A DNA stretch of 64,000 nt from Profundibacter amoris (GTDB lineage: Bacteria; Pseudomonadota; Alphaproteobacteria; Rhodobacterales; Rhodobacteraceae): assembly GCF_003544895.1 (NCBI RefSeq), contig NZ_CP032125.1, positions 2,618,001 through 2,682,000 on the forward strand, written 5' to 3'. The number at the start of each line of letters is the position of its first letter. Position 1 is the first letter of the stretch. The notes beneath the pieces are model-generated. The model was given only the letters and a program-made list of their open reading frames with translations, was not told the DNA's origin and did not search any database. This document shows positions 55,247 through 64,000 of this stretch, one piece after another. The translations under genes were made by a program, and so were the position numbers.

Positions 55247-56068
55247 ATGTCTCTGCAAATCGCCACCATCCCCTGCCGCGAGGACAACTATGCCTTTTTG
55301 CTGCACGACAAGGACAGCGGAGAAACCGCGCTGGTCGATGCCCCCGAAGCCGCGCCCGTCATCGAGGTGCTGGAAAGCCGTGGCTGGACCCTGACGCATA
55401 TCCTGATCACCCATCACCACTATGACCACATCGACGGGGTGGAAGAGCTGCGTGCGAAATACGGCGCCAAGGTGGTAGGCGCCAAAGCCGATGCCGCCCG
55501 CCTGCCCGCGCTTGATATTGCGGTAAGCGAAGGCGACATCATCAAAATCGGTGAAAACGAGGGCAAAGTTCTGAACGTCTCCGGCCATTGCGACAACCAC
55601 CTTGCCTTTCACTTCCCGCGCAGTTTTGCCGTGTTCACCGCCGACAGCCTGATGGCGCTGGGATGTGGCCGCCTGTTCGAAGGCACGCCGGAACAGATGT
55701 GGCGCAGCCTGTCGAAAATCGCCGCCCTGCCGGAAATGACCATCGTCTATTCCGGTCACGAATACACCGCCGCCAACGCGACATTCGCCTATACGATCGA
55801 GCCGGGCAATGCGGCGCTAAAGGATCGCATCCTGCAAATCATCGAGGCCCGCGCGCAAAAGATGCCAACCGTGCCGTCGCTTTTGACCGACGAACTGGCC
55901 ACAAACCCCTTTTTGCGCCCCCAAAGCCCCGAAATCCGGCAACGTCTGGGAATGGAATCAGCGACCGATACCGAGGTTTTTGCCGAAATCCGCCGCCGAA
56001 AAGACAATTTTAAAGGCACAGAAATGCCCGATATCACAGAAGAACCATGCAATTGTGCCTATGAGTGA
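55247..56068 (+). CDS. gloB: Hydroxyacylglutathione hydrolase (glyoxalase II)
   Basis: A 273-residue metallo-beta-lactamase-fold enzyme. Metal ligands are visible as THHHYDHIDG, NVSGHCDNHLAF with GH, FTADSLMALGCGRLFEGTPEQMW and VYSGHEYTAANATFA; the C-terminal helical domain ends RRRKDNFKGTEM. It hydrolyses S-lactoylglutathione. An unusual 15-residue tail (PDITEEPCNCAYE) extends beyond the usual end. The ATG at 55247 follows a purine-rich AGAAGGACTC. Divergent from the DUF938 gene. Confidence 0.92.
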   Translation: MSLQIATIPCREDNYAFLLHDKDSGETALVDAPEAAPVIEVLESRGWTLTHILITHHHYDHIDGVEELRAKYGAKVVGAKADAARLPALDIAVSEGDIIKIGENEGKVLNVSGHCDNHLAFHFPRSFAVFTADSLMALGCGRLFEGTPEQMWRSLSKIAALPEMTIVYSGHEYTAANATFAYTIEPGNAALKDRILQIIEARAQKMPTVPSLLTDELATNPFLRPQSPEIRQRLGMESATDTEVFAEIRRRKDNFKGTEMPDITEEPCNCAYE

Positions 56069-56164
56069 TCAAAAAGCACTTGAAGTTGCGGCCAATCACA
56101 CCGAACTTTAAGGATATCAGGTCATAGGTGGATCATCCGCCTGAACTGCAAAGGAACCAAGCGC

Positions 56165-58486
56165 GTGCCGTCATTTTCAAATACCCTCGAACAGGCAATC
56201 CATTCCGCACTGGCCCTGGCCAATGCCCGCCGCCATGAACTGGCGACGCTGGAACACCTGTTGCTGTCCCTGATTGATGAACCGGACGCGGCCAAGGTGA
56301 TGCAGGCCTGCAATGTCGATCTCGAGGCATTGCGCAAATCCCTGATCGAATTCATTGACGATGATCTGGCCACGCTGGAAACCACCATCGAAGGGTCCGA
56401 AGCGGTGCCAACGGCGGCCTTCCAGCGGGTGATCCAGCGCGCGGCGATCCATGTGCAATCCTCGGGCCGGACCGAAGTGACGGGGGCCAACGTGCTGGTC
56501 GCCATCTTTGCCGAGCGCGAATCCAACGCGGCGTTTTTCCTGCAGGAACAAGACATGACCCGCTATGACGCGGTGAATTTCATCGCCCACGGCGTAGCCA
56601 AGAACGAGGATTTCAGCGAATCCCGCCCGCTGACCGGTGCGGATGAATTTGGCGAAGAAGCCTTTGAAATCGATGGTGAAGGCGAAAAAGAAACCGCGCT
56701 GTCGAAATACTGCGTCGATCTGAACGATAAATCTGCCAAGGGCGATATTGATCCGCTGATCGGCCGCAATCACGAGGTCGAGCGCTGCATTCAGGTGCTG
56801 TGCCGCCGTCGCAAGAACAACCCGCTTCTGGTGGGCGATCCGGGCGTTGGCAAAACCGCAATTGCCGAAGGTCTGGCGCGCAAAATCGTGCATGGCGAAA
56901 CACCCGAGGTTCTGGCCCACACCACGATTTATTCGCTTGATATGGGCGCACTGCTGGCCGGCACCCGTTACCGTGGCGATTTCGAAGAACGGCTAAAGGC
57001 GGTAATGAACGAACTTGAAGAACACGAAAATGCGGTGCTGTTCATCGACGAAATCCACACCATCATTGGCGCGGGTGCCACATCGGGCGGGGCGATGGAT
57101 GCCTCCAACCTGCTGAAACCGGCCCTGCAGGGCGGAAAACTGCGCTGCATGGGATCGACCACCTACAAGGAATTCCGCCAGCATTTCGAAAAGGACCGCG
57201 CCCTGTCGCGCCGGTTCCAGAAGATTGACGTGAACGAACCATCTGTCGAGGATACGATCAAAATCCTGAAAGGCGTGAAAAGCTATTTCGAGGAACACCA
57301 CGGCATCCGTTACACAATGGATGCGATCAAAACCGCGGTAGAGCTGTCGGCCCGCTATATGACCGACCGCAAGCTGCCAGACAAAGCCATCGACGTAATC
57401 GACGAGGCCGGTGCGGCGCAACATCTGGTGATCGAAAGCAAACGACGCAAGACGATCGGCGTAAAGGAAATCGAGGCGGTTGTTTCGAAACTGGCGCGGA
57501 TTCCGGCGAAAAATGTGTCCAAGGACGATACCGAAGTGCTGCGCGATCTGGAAACATCCCTGAAACGTGTGGTGTTCGGACAGGATCCGGCGATCGAGGC
57601 GCTGGCCTCGGCCATCAAACTGGCCCGTGCCGGCCTGCGTGAACCGGAAAAACCCATCGGCAACTATCTGTTTGCCGGCCCGACGGGCGTGGGCAAAACC
57701 GAGGTTGCAAAACAACTTGCCGATGTGCTGGGCGTTGAAATGCTGCGTTTTGATATGTCGGAATATATGGAAAAACACGCGGTTTCACGCCTGATCGGCG
57801 CCCCTCCGGGCTATGTTGGGTTCGATCAGGGCGGGATGCTAACCGATGGTGTGGACCAACACCCCCATTGCGTGCTGCTGCTGGATGAAATGGAAAAGGC
57901 GCATCCGGATGTCTACAATATTCTGTTGCAGGTGATGGACCACGGCAAACTGACCGACCATAACGGGCGCACCGTGGATTTTCGCAATGTGATCCTGATC
58001 ATGACAACCAACGCCGGTGCCTCCGAAATGGCGAAAGAGGCGATCGGCTTTGGCCGTGATCGTCGCGAGGGTGAAGATACCGCCGCGATCGAGCGCACCT
58101 TTACGCCGGAATTCCGCAACCGTCTGGACGCGGTTGTCAGCTTTGCCCCGCTGGGCAAGGATGTGATTGCGCAAGTGGTTGAGAAATTCGTGCTGCAACT
58201 GGAAGCGCAACTGATGGACCGCAATGTGTCGATCGAACTGACCAAAGCCGCCGCCGACTGGCTGGGCGACAAGGGCTATGACAACAAAATGGGCGCCCGC
58301 CCGCTGGCCCGTGTCATTCAGGAATACGTCAAAAAACCACTGGCCGAAGAACTGCTGTTCGGCAAGCTGGCCAAAGGCGGTCTGGTCAAGGTTGGCGTCA
58401 AGGGCGGCAAGCTGAATATCGAAATCCTGCCGATCCAGAAACCCCGCCTATCGGGCAACAAACCGCCATTGCTGACCGCCGAATAG
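56165..58486 (+). CDS. clpA: ATP-dependent Clp protease ATP-binding subunit ClpA
   Basis: A 773-residue AAA+ unfoldase. The N-domain begins [20 protein letters not shown], with two ATPase domains: the first with Walker [15 protein letters not shown], the second with [15 protein letters not shown] and a conserved ClpP-contact segment near [15 protein letters not shown] (the IGF loop). It feeds substrates to ClpP, adapted by ClpS. Start is GTG. No clpS lies in the 96 bases upstream, so the adaptor is elsewhere. A palindromic element follows the stop. Confidence 0.95.
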   Translation: MPSFSNTLEQAIHSALALANARRHELATLEHLLLSLIDEPDAAKVMQACNVDLEALRKSLIEFIDDDLATLETTIEGSEAVPTAAFQRVIQRAAIHVQSSGRTEVTGANVLVAIFAERESNAAFFLQEQDMTRYDAVNFIAHGVAKNEDFSESRPLTGADEFGEEAFEIDGEGEKETALSKYCVDLNDKSAKGDIDPLIGRNHEVERCIQVLCRRRKNNPLLVGDPGVGKTAIAEGLARKIVHGETPEVLAHTTIYSLDMGALLAGTRYRGDFEERLKAVMNELEEHENAVLFIDEIHTIIGAGATSGGAMDASNLLKPALQGGKLRCMGSTTYKEFRQHFEKDRALSRRFQKIDVNEPSVEDTIKILKGVKSYFEEHHGIRYTMDAIKTAVELSARYMTDRKLPDKAIDVIDEAGAAQHLVIESKRRKTIGVKEIEAVVSKLARIPAKNVSKDDTEVLRDLETSLKRVVFGQDPAIEALASAIKLARAGLREPEKPIGNYLFAGPTGVGKTEVAKQLADVLGVEMLRFDMSEYMEKHAVSRLIGAPPGYVGFDQGGMLTDGVDQHPHCVLLLDEMEKAHPDVYNILLQVMDHGKLTDHNGRTVDFRNVILIMTTNAGASEMAKEAIGFGRDRREGEDTAAIERTFTPEFRNRLDAVVSFAPLGKDVIAQVVEKFVLQLEAQLMDRNVSIELTKAAADWLGDKGYDNKMGARPLARVIQEYVKKPLAEELLFGKLAKGGLVKVGVKGGKLNIEILPIQKPRLSGNKPPLLTAE

Positions 58487-58496
58487 GGCTGCCTAT

Positions 58497-58594
58497 AGCG
58501 TTTCCAGTTTACTTTGAAGCAGGAGTATCGCTTTTTGCGTTCAAGCCAAAGGCTTGAGGCAGCGAAAAGCGATTCATCATAAACCGGAAATGCT
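58497..58594. repeat. 98-base imperfect inverted repeat between clpA and the OmpA-type gene
   Basis: The outer arms AGCGTTTCCAGTTTA (58497-58511) and TAAACCGGAAATGCT (58580-58594) pair at 13 of 15 positions; inside them ATCGCTTTT (58528-58536) pairs with AAAAGCGAT (58565-58573), and TCAAGCC/GGCTTGA closes an AAA loop at 58541-58557. The whole can fold into one long hairpin. It lies between convergent genes and looks like a REP- or MITE-like extragenic palindrome that may act as a bidirectional terminator. Confidence 0.7.
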
Positions 58595-60406
58595 TTAGCG
58601 CTCGGTCAGTTTCAACTCGATCCGCCGGTTTTGCGCGCGGGCTTCGGGTGTATTGGCCGGATTGATCGGTTGATATTCCCCGAACCCGTTCGCGGCCAGA
58701 CGGTTCGGCGGGAAACCCAACTGGTCCACCATATAGCGCACCACGGACAGGGCGCGGCCCTGGCTAAGCTCCCAGTTATCATGATAGCGTCCCGTCCCTG
58801 ACAGCGGCACATTATCGGTGTGCCCGTCCACGCGAACGATCCAGTTTATTTCCGGTGGTATCTTATCAGCAACCTGACGCAGAATACCTGCGATTTTCGC
58901 AATCTGCGCCTTGCCCTCATCCGACAAAACGGCCGAGGCCGGTTCAAACAGAACCTCGGACGAGAACACAAAGCGGTCCCCGACCACCCGCACGCCCTCT
59001 TGCGTGGCCAGCAGATCCCGCAACCGGCCAAAGAATTCCGATTTGTAATGCTCCAGATCCTGTGCTTCGGCTGCCAGTCGGGCGCGTTCTTCTTCCAGCC
59101 GTTTACGCTCGGCCTCTTCCAACTCGCGGCGGCGCTTTTCTTCTGATGCGACACGGGCCAAAGCGGTGTTCAACTGTGTCCCCAGCGTCTGGATCTGGAT
59201 GTTTGCCTGCACATCCTTGGCGCTTGATTGGTCCAGCAGGGATTGCAGCGACGTCAATTGCTTGCGCAATTCGGCAACCTGCGCATTCAGCAAGGCCAGT
59301 TTGCGCTGCGCTTCGGCGGATTGTTCTTTCTGGTCCGCCAATGCGTTTTGCGCCGACAGCAGCAAAATTGCCCGCTCCTCGGCCACCGACATCTGTTCTT
59401 TGGCCTGTTCTTCCGCTGCCAGCTTCTCGGCCAGCGCCTTGGACAGTTTCGCCTGAATTTCCTCTTGTGTGCCTTCAACTTCGCTTGCGGCCAGAACCGC
59501 AGCGGCCAGTTTGGCGTTCAGATCCCCCTTGGCCGCTTCGGCGGCTGCCAGCAGGGTCAGGGTTTCCTCGGCGCGCTTGCGCTCTTCTTCCAGCGCCAGT
59601 GTCATTGCTGTCAATTCGGTATCGGCATTCTTCAACCGCTCGCGCAGGGATTCGGCGGCGGCAGCATCGGCCAGCTTTGCTTTCTCGGCTTCGCTCAGTT
59701 GTGCTTCCAGCTCGCTCTGGCGGGCAGCCTGCGCTTCCAGTTGCGCCTGTGTCCGGGCAAGGGTGGCGTCCTGCCCTTCGTTTTTCGTGCGCAGATCGGC
59801 AATCAGGGCTTCCAGCGCCTCTTTGCGGGCCGCCGCCAAACGCGCCACTTCGGCTTGGGAATCTATTTCATCACGCGCAGTGGCCAGGGCCAGCTTCAAG
59901 GCCTCCCGATCCGAAATCAGTCTGGTTTGCTCTTCCTTGGCGGCATCCAGTTCGGCGGTCAGCGCCGCGCCCTCGTTGCGGGCGGCATCGCGTTCGGCCA
60001 ACAGGGTTGCGACCTGCGCTTCGAAACTGGTGATCGAGGCGCGCTGCTGTTCCAGTTCCGCCGCCTGCGCATCCCGTTGCGAGGTCAGGGTGGCGATCAG
60101 CGCCAGTTGGGTATCGGAGTCCTTTCGGGCCTGTTCCAGCGTGCTGTCCAGCCGCGCCACATCCTGTTCAAGTGCCGTTGCCCGCTGGCGTTCCAACCCC
60201 AGTGAATCGGCCAGACTGACGATTTGTGCGTTCAGATCATCCAGCTCGGTGGCTTGCCCGCTGATGGTTTCGCGCAGGAAAAACTGGATCACCATAAAAA
60301 TGGTCAGCACGAACATCAGCACCAGCAACAGCGCCGTCATCGCATCCACGAACCCCGGCCAGATCGAGGCCTGAAACCGTTGCCCTGATCGACGGCTGAG
60401 CGCCAT
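58595..60406 (-). CDS. MotB/OmpA-type protein with a long coiled-coil stalk
   Basis: A 603-residue protein. One membrane helix near residues 20-44 begins FVDAMTALLLVLMF, with Asp21 where MotB-type stators carry the proton-binding aspartate. Residues 60-450 are an almost unbroken coiled coil with Ala/Glu/Leu heptads (AELEQQRASITSFEAQVATL, then KLADAAAAESLRERLKNADTEL). The C-terminal OmpA domain (VDGHTDNVPLSGTGRYHDN, SQGRALSVVRYMVD, NRRIELKL) binds peptidoglycan. It overlaps the partner channel gene by TAATG. The pair would form a cell-wall-anchored proton-driven motor like MotAB or ZorAB; what it drives is unknown. Confidence 0.8.
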   Translation of the reverse strand: MALSRRSGQRFQASIWPGFVDAMTALLLVLMFVLTIFMVIQFFLRETISGQATELDDLNAQIVSLADSLGLERQRATALEQDVARLDSTLEQARKDSDTQLALIATLTSQRDAQAAELEQQRASITSFEAQVATLLAERDAARNEGAALTAELDAAKEEQTRLISDREALKLALATARDEIDSQAEVARLAAARKEALEALIADLRTKNEGQDATLARTQAQLEAQAARQSELEAQLSEAEKAKLADAAAAESLRERLKNADTELTAMTLALEEERKRAEETLTLLAAAEAAKGDLNAKLAAAVLAASEVEGTQEEIQAKLSKALAEKLAAEEQAKEQMSVAEERAILLLSAQNALADQKEQSAEAQRKLALLNAQVAELRKQLTSLQSLLDQSSAKDVQANIQIQTLGTQLNTALARVASEEKRRRELEEAERKRLEEERARLAAEAQDLEHYKSEFFGRLRDLLATQEGVRVVGDRFVFSSEVLFEPASAVLSDEGKAQIAKIAGILRQVADKIPPEINWIVRVDGHTDNVPLSGTGRYHDNWELSQGRALSVVRYMVDQLGFPPNRLAANGFGEYQPINPANTPEARAQNRRIELKLTER

Positions 60407-61578
60407 TAGCCCTGCCTCCGGCCTTTGGGGGTGATGTCGCGCAGGGCCTGCGTAAGCGCGGCCATTTCACCGCGCAATTCGGCGGTGACCTCTTGACGGC
60501 CGGCTGACATTTCCTCGAGCACGCGCAGCAACTGCACATCAATCGAGCGCAAGCGCATCCGGCTTTCGGCATCGACACCGCTTGCACCTTCTTCGGCCTG
60601 TGTGGCCAGCAATTGCACCAGCGCATCCTGCCCTTCGGACACCTTCAACAATGCGTCCGAAACATTGGCATCCTTGGCCATACGATCGGTCAATCGTTCA
60701 ACCGACCCCGCCAATGCACCCAGTTTTTCATCCACCATGGCGCGGCCGGCATCGCTTTGCATGAACAATTCGCGCATGGTTTCCATTTGTTCAGACATAT
60801 GGTCCAGCACACCGGCAACGACGCTTTGCTCGCCGCCTTCGCCATCGGAAAACCCGACGCGGGTGATGGTGGACAGCCATTCTTCCAGATCGCGGTAAAA
60901 CCGGTTCTGGCCGTGGCTGGCAAACAGTTCCAGCAACCCCACCAGCAATGACCCCGCCAAACCCAGCAAGGATGACGAGAACGCCGTGCCCATGCCGCCC
61001 AGTTGTTTTTCCAGCCCGTTCATCAAACGGGTAAATCCGCTGGCGGCATCACCGGTGTTGTCGGTGGCCAATGAGCGGATGGTATCGACCAGCGCCGGAA
61101 CCGTTGTCGCCAGCCCGTAAAACGTGCCCAGCAGCCCCAGAAAGATCAGCAGGTTAACGATATAGCGGGTAATGTCGCGGGCTTCGTCAATGCGTGTGGC
61201 AACGGAATCAAGGATAGAACGCGACGAAGACGCCCCGATCTGCATCCGCGCGCCCCGTGTCCGCAGCAAGGCCGCGAGCGGTGCCAACAGGCGCGGTGCA
61301 TTGGGCATTTCGCTGTCGTCCTGGTTCAGCGCGAACCCTTCGATCCACTTCACCGAGGACACAAGTTGCAACACCTGCCAGAAACAGGCCAACACCCCGA
61401 TGGCAAAGACAAACAGGATAAGCCCGTTCAAAACGGGGTTGGCCGCATAGAATGCTTCGACCCGCGAAAATGTCATATAGGCGCCGGCACTCACCGCACC
61501 GACAACCGCAAGCATCGTCAGAAACTGGCTTACCGGCTGGGTGAAATGTACTTTGGCCTGTTGATCTGGCTGGTCCAT
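60406..61578 (-). CDS. MotA/TolQ/ExbB-type proton channel protein
   Basis: A 390-residue protein with four membrane helices (about 18-38, 48-72, 143-165 and 195-218). The third and fourth (YIVNLLIFLGLLGTFYGLATTVPAL and GMGTAFSSSLLGLAGSLLVGLLELFA) carry the MotA/TolQ/ExbB signature, and a long cytoplasmic C-terminal region (220-390) is mostly helical with many Glu/Met (DHMSEQMETMRELFMQSD). The start at 61578 has AGGGAATG upstream; an ATG 11 codons earlier has none. It overlaps the OmpA-type gene, so the two form the stator pair. Confidence 0.82.
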   Translation of the reverse strand: MDQPDQQAKVHFTQPVSQFLTMLAVVGAVSAGAYMTFSRVEAFYAANPVLNGLILFVFAIGVLACFWQVLQLVSSVKWIEGFALNQDDSEMPNAPRLLAPLAALLRTRGARMQIGASSSRSILDSVATRIDEARDITRYIVNLLIFLGLLGTFYGLATTVPALVDTIRSLATDNTGDAASGFTRLMNGLEKQLGGMGTAFSSSLLGLAGSLLVGLLELFASHGQNRFYRDLEEWLSTITRVGFSDGEGGEQSVVAGVLDHMSEQMETMRELFMQSDAGRAMVDEKLGALAGSVERLTDRMAKDANVSDALLKVSEGQDALVQLLATQAEEGASGVDAESRMRLRSIDVQLLRVLEEMSAGRQEVTAELRGEMAALTQALRDITPKGRRQG

Positions 61579-61650
61579 CTGGACATTCCCTGACCTGATT
61601 GTTGTTTTCATGCACGATAGTGCGATGAGGCCAAGTTGCCAACCTGCAAT

Positions 61651-62196
61651 TTAACGCTGTTCTGTCAGGGCTTTTACACGCAGGGACAACCAGTCCAGAT
61701 CATCGTCGGAAATACCCAGTTCGTGCAGGTGATCGGCGGTGTTGTGCAGGTATTCGTCATTCGGCCCGCGCCCGCCAATAGCCGTGGCAATGATCCCCGC
61801 CTGTTCTGTCAGCGCCAAGCCGCCGCAATACTGCACATGATCCGCGTCCACCACATAGGTCACGGCCTGCACAAGCCGTCCGTCGCGCAGGGTGACGGGC
61901 AACACGGCCTCGACATAGGCCGAGGATATCAGCTCGCGTTCGCGCAGATAGTCCAGCACGCTTTCGGCCTTGTCCGCCGCCACCTTCAGCGCCAACCCGT
62001 CGCAACAGGCCCCCTCGGCAGCATCCAGCGCCAGCACCAGACCCGGATGCGCATCGGTGCCGCGATGGTGGATCGAGCGCATACAGAACGAGCGGTGAAA
62101 CCCGTTTAACGTCGCGATCTGCCGGTCGATATATTCAAACCCCGGATTCCACATCAAAGATCCGTATCCGAACACCCACATCGGGGAATCTGCCAT
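61651..62196 (-). CDS. chaC: Gamma-glutamylcyclotransferase (ChaC-like)
   Basis: A 181-residue enzyme. VFGYGSLMWNPGFEYIDRQIATLNGFHRSFCM is the ChaC substrate-binding start, LVLALDAAEGACCDGLAL follows, and a Glu in the ERELISSAYVEAVLPVTL region is the likely catalytic acid. ChaC-type enzymes cleave gamma-glutamyl bonds, mostly glutathione, to 5-oxoproline. The reading frame is open 260 codons further upstream, but the family start is at 62196. Convergent with nothing close; it is divergent from the DUF2125 gene. Confidence 0.87.
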   Translation of the reverse strand: MADSPMWVFGYGSLMWNPGFEYIDRQIATLNGFHRSFCMRSIHHRGTDAHPGLVLALDAAEGACCDGLALKVAADKAESVLDYLRERELISSAYVEAVLPVTLRDGRLVQAVTYVVDADHVQYCGGLALTEQAGIIATAIGGRGPNDEYLHNTADHLHELGISDDDLDWLSLRVKALTEQR

Positions 62197-62262
62197 GCGT
62201 CTGGTCCTTTTTGCCTCAGCCTTTATAAACACCGATAGCGGACAGGAAAGAAAGGCCGAAAT

Positions 62263-63276
62263 ATGCGCAAACTGATCAGCCTGATTGTGGTGATGGCGGG
62301 GCTTTGGGGCGGTTACTGGTTTGTTGGCTCCAGCCAGCTGGAAAAGGGGTTCAAGGATTATCTGGCAAAGGAACTGGGGCCGGATGACCCCATCCGCCTG
62401 TCCTATTCCGACCTGACCGTGCAGGGGTTTCCCAACCGCTTTGACACCCGCATCACCGATGTTGATCTGACAAATACCATCAACGGCATCCGCTGGCAGG
62501 CGCCGTTTTTCCAGATTTACGCGCTCAGCTACAAACCCTACCACATCATCGCCGCCTTGGCGCCACAACAGGTTGTGACCCTGCCCAAACAGGAATTCAC
62601 CATCAAAAGCGAGATGATAAGGGGCAGTGTCGTGTTCCTGCCAAAGCCCCTGTTCAGCGGCGATGTGATTATTGACCGCAGCAGTTTCGAGATGGTGAAT
62701 GTGACCGCAGCCTCTGACAAAGGCTGGGAAACGACGATCAGCAAGGGGAATCTGGCCCTGCGCCAAACCCCGACCAAACCGCTGTTCTATGATCTGGCCA
62801 TTTCGGCGCAGGGTATTGATTTGCCGGATCAATTGCGCGCCCTGATCGACCCCGCGCACCAGCAATCGGCGCTGTTTGACAGTTTCAAACTGGACAGCAC
62901 GCTGGGCCTGTCCAACCCGCTGGATCTGACCGCCGATCGTGGCGAACACCCCAAGGTGACCGAAATCGAGGTAAAGGATCTGACCATCCACTGGGACGAT
63001 ATCCGCTTTCTGGCCAAGGGCACGTTGCAGATCGGCACAGATGGCTATCCGGTGGGCAAGCTGGATCTGACCGCAGTCAACTGGCAGAAAATGTATGAAC
63101 TGGCGGACCAGAGCGGCGCGGTCGATCCTGATTTTGCCCCGACCATCCAGAACGGTTTAAAGGTGCTGGCGGGCATGTCCGAGGGCGAGGATGTGATCGA
63201 GATTGCATTGAACTTTGCAGATGGGCAGATGTCTCTGGGGCCATTCCCGATCGGACCTGCACCGCGTTTGTATTAG
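62263..63276 (+). CDS. DUF2125 family protein
   Basis: A 337-residue protein with an N-terminal membrane anchor (MRKLISLIVVMAGLWGGYWFVGSS) and a long beta-rich region outside the membrane: LSYSDLTVQGFPNRFDTRITDVDL is the family hallmark, ending NFADGQMSLGPFPIGPAPRLY. DUF2125 proteins are found in alphaproteobacteria and may resemble lipid-transfer (AsmA-like) proteins; the role is not shown. The stop overlaps the convergent gene by four bases. Confidence 0.85.
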   Translation: MRKLISLIVVMAGLWGGYWFVGSSQLEKGFKDYLAKELGPDDPIRLSYSDLTVQGFPNRFDTRITDVDLTNTINGIRWQAPFFQIYALSYKPYHIIAALAPQQVVTLPKQEFTIKSEMIRGSVVFLPKPLFSGDVIIDRSSFEMVNVTAASDKGWETTISKGNLALRQTPTKPLFYDLAISAQGIDLPDQLRALIDPAHQQSALFDSFKLDSTLGLSNPLDLTADRGEHPKVTEIEVKDLTIHWDDIRFLAKGTLQIGTDGYPVGKLDLTAVNWQKMYELADQSGAVDPDFAPTIQNGLKVLAGMSEGEDVIEIALNFADGQMSLGPFPIGPAPRLY

Positions 63277-63557
63277 GTTAGCGGCGGGGTTAGCCCTGCC
63301 CTACTGGTTTGGTTTGGGACCACGGTTTTGTCTGCTAGCCCCGAGGGACCGCTCCCGTCTACATCATAGGCGATGGCGTAGAAACCGGCGGCTTGGGCTT
63401 CGGCGCTCATTTCCGCAATTTGCTCACTTGTTTTCGATATTTTAGCCCCACCAATTTGTGTGTCAACTGCATCAGAAAGCTCAATACCAGCCCCATAACC
63501 ACGGTTATAGGAATCCATAGAAAGGATGGCCAAAAATAAGTCTTTTGAAATGGTCAT
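63273..63557 (-). CDS. Probably truncated N-terminal fragment of a secreted hydrolase-like protein
   Basis: A 94-residue frame beginning MTISKDLFLAILSMDSYNRGYGAGIELSDAVDTQIGGAKISK and reaching AQAAGFYAIAYDVDG. This start recalls large alphaproteobacterial proteins that continue into a lipase-like alpha/beta hydrolase. Here the sequence after DVDG becomes a short Pro/Ser/Thr-rich tail (SGPSGLADKTVVPNQTSRA) with no family resemblance and stops at the DUF2125 gene. It overlaps the upstream gene by ATGA, so it is still co-translated. I think the 3' part was lost. Confidence 0.5.
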   Translation of the reverse strand: MTISKDLFLAILSMDSYNRGYGAGIELSDAVDTQIGGAKISKTSEQIAEMSAEAQAAGFYAIAYDVDGSGPSGLADKTVVPNQTSRAGLTPPLT

Positions 63558-64000
63558 TGCAATTTCCTCGCGGTAAAGTCGTTGTCTGTCAATATAGCGG
63601 TCGTGCCATTTGGATTTGGAATTCTCATGGGAAACGTCGAACAATCTCCAACCGAACAGCGGTATTCTTTGCGTTTTTCTTTGGGCCAAGTAAAATAATC
63701 CAACACCCCCTCAACCACACCCTCGGTGACCGGATCATCCGTCACCTCCAGCGTGATCTCGCGCAGGGCGAACCCCGCCCCGAACACCGCCGCCAAATCC
63801 GCCGGATCAACCCGCATAACGCTCGCCGGATCAGACAGATCGCCAAACGTCACCAGCAGCGGGTAGTATTTGAGCGGCACGGGACGGGCCGGCTGGCCCA
63901 CCTGTTTCTGAATGCGCCCCAGAAAGGCTCCGCGCGATTCCGTATCATATAAATCCCAGAAACTGCGCTCGGCCAGCTCGCTTTTTGGCAGCAGAGCAAA
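63554..64000 (-). CDS. Unknown protein, 5' end outside the window
   Basis: The frame is open to the window edge; 148 residues are visible (FALLPKSELAERSFWDLYDTES, then YYPLLVTFGDLSDPASVMRVDPADLAAVFGAGFALREITLEVTDDPVT). An Asp/Val-rich beta region and a short Cys pair (YRCSVGDC) near the end are seen. No family is recognised. It runs into the truncated hydrolase-like gene with an ATGA overlap, so the two are one unit. A GTG at 63901 is only an internal start. Confidence 0.6.
   Translation of the reverse strand, partial: FALLPKSELAERSFWDLYDTESRGAFLGRIQKQVGQPARPVPLKYYPLLVTFGDLSDPASVMRVDPADLAAVFGAGFALREITLEVTDDPVTEGVVEGVLDYFTWPKEKRKEYRCSVGDCSTFPMRIPNPNGTTAILTDNDFTARKLQ

Noticed and set aside
58595-61578. 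Zorya defence system
   Set aside because: Only MotA/MotB-like genes are present; no ZorC, ZorD or ZorE genes adjoin, and ChaC and clpA flank the pair.
61651-62991. ChaC frame extended to 446 residues
   Set aside because: The first 265 residues run antisense to the DUF2125 gene and have no family support; the ChaC start is at 62196.

Overview
The window looks like a chromosomal segment of a marine-type alphaproteobacterium of the Rhodobacterales (Roseobacter group). This rests on the GC-rich codon use, an F1 ATP synthase operon (atpHAGDC) without F0 genes, an Hsp20-DUF1150 pair, a DUF2125 protein, a TIGR01459-type HAD hydrolase, a long sarcosine/dimethylglycine dehydrogenase-like flavoprotein, and FNR-type TTGAT-N4-ATCAA boxes. 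No rRNA, tRNA, CRISPR array or insertion sequence was seen. Species-level identity cannot be read from the sequence.

Layout. 1-9.1 kb: end of a BMP-family solute-binding protein, an aldo/keto reductase-flavoprotein pair, small membrane, EF-hand and zinc-binding proteins, a two-domain FAD/GcvT dehydrogenase, and a DnaJ-like/CbpM chaperone pair. 9.2-20 kb: divergent regulators, then a Liv-type ABC importer (binding protein, LivH, LivM, LivG, LivF). It is followed by a PHP hydrolase, a sulfatase/phosphonate-monoesterase-type hydrolase and a GlcD-type oxidase, with a Pho-box-like promoter in front of the hydrolases. 20-33 kb: rpmB, an ABC exporter, a TerB-like protein, meaB, hrpB, a cysteine-free DsrC/TusE homologue, trxC, a heat-shock operon (hsp20-DUF1150-phzF) with a ROSE-like thermometer, and purEK. 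33-46 kb: groES-groEL under a CIRCE operator, several hydrolases, Mn-dependent pyrophosphatase, HAD, MaoC, ribF, YcgN, threonine aldolase, prs and an H-type lectin. 46-51 kb: atpHAGDC on the minus strand. 51.2-52.7 kb: an AT-richer accessory island. 52.7-64 kb: methyltransferases, FMN reductase, gloB, clpA, a MotA/MotB-like pair with a long coiled-coil stalk, ChaC, DUF2125, and a two-gene locus cut by the window edge.

The most unusual region is the 51.2-52.65 kb island. It holds the C-terminal tip of an RHS protein, broken by a 44-base extra segment. A run of nine Gs at the RHS-core/toxin junction then puts the variable C-terminal domain out of frame by one base. That domain ends in a TAATG overlap with a probable immunity gene. 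Other points worth attention are a Pho-type promoter before two hydrolases joined to a Liv transporter, a DsrC-family protein with no cysteine, an amber codon that removes the conserved tail of a DUF938 methyltransferase, mutually exclusive hairpins at two sites, and a CRP-like perfect palindrome before the ATP synthase operon.
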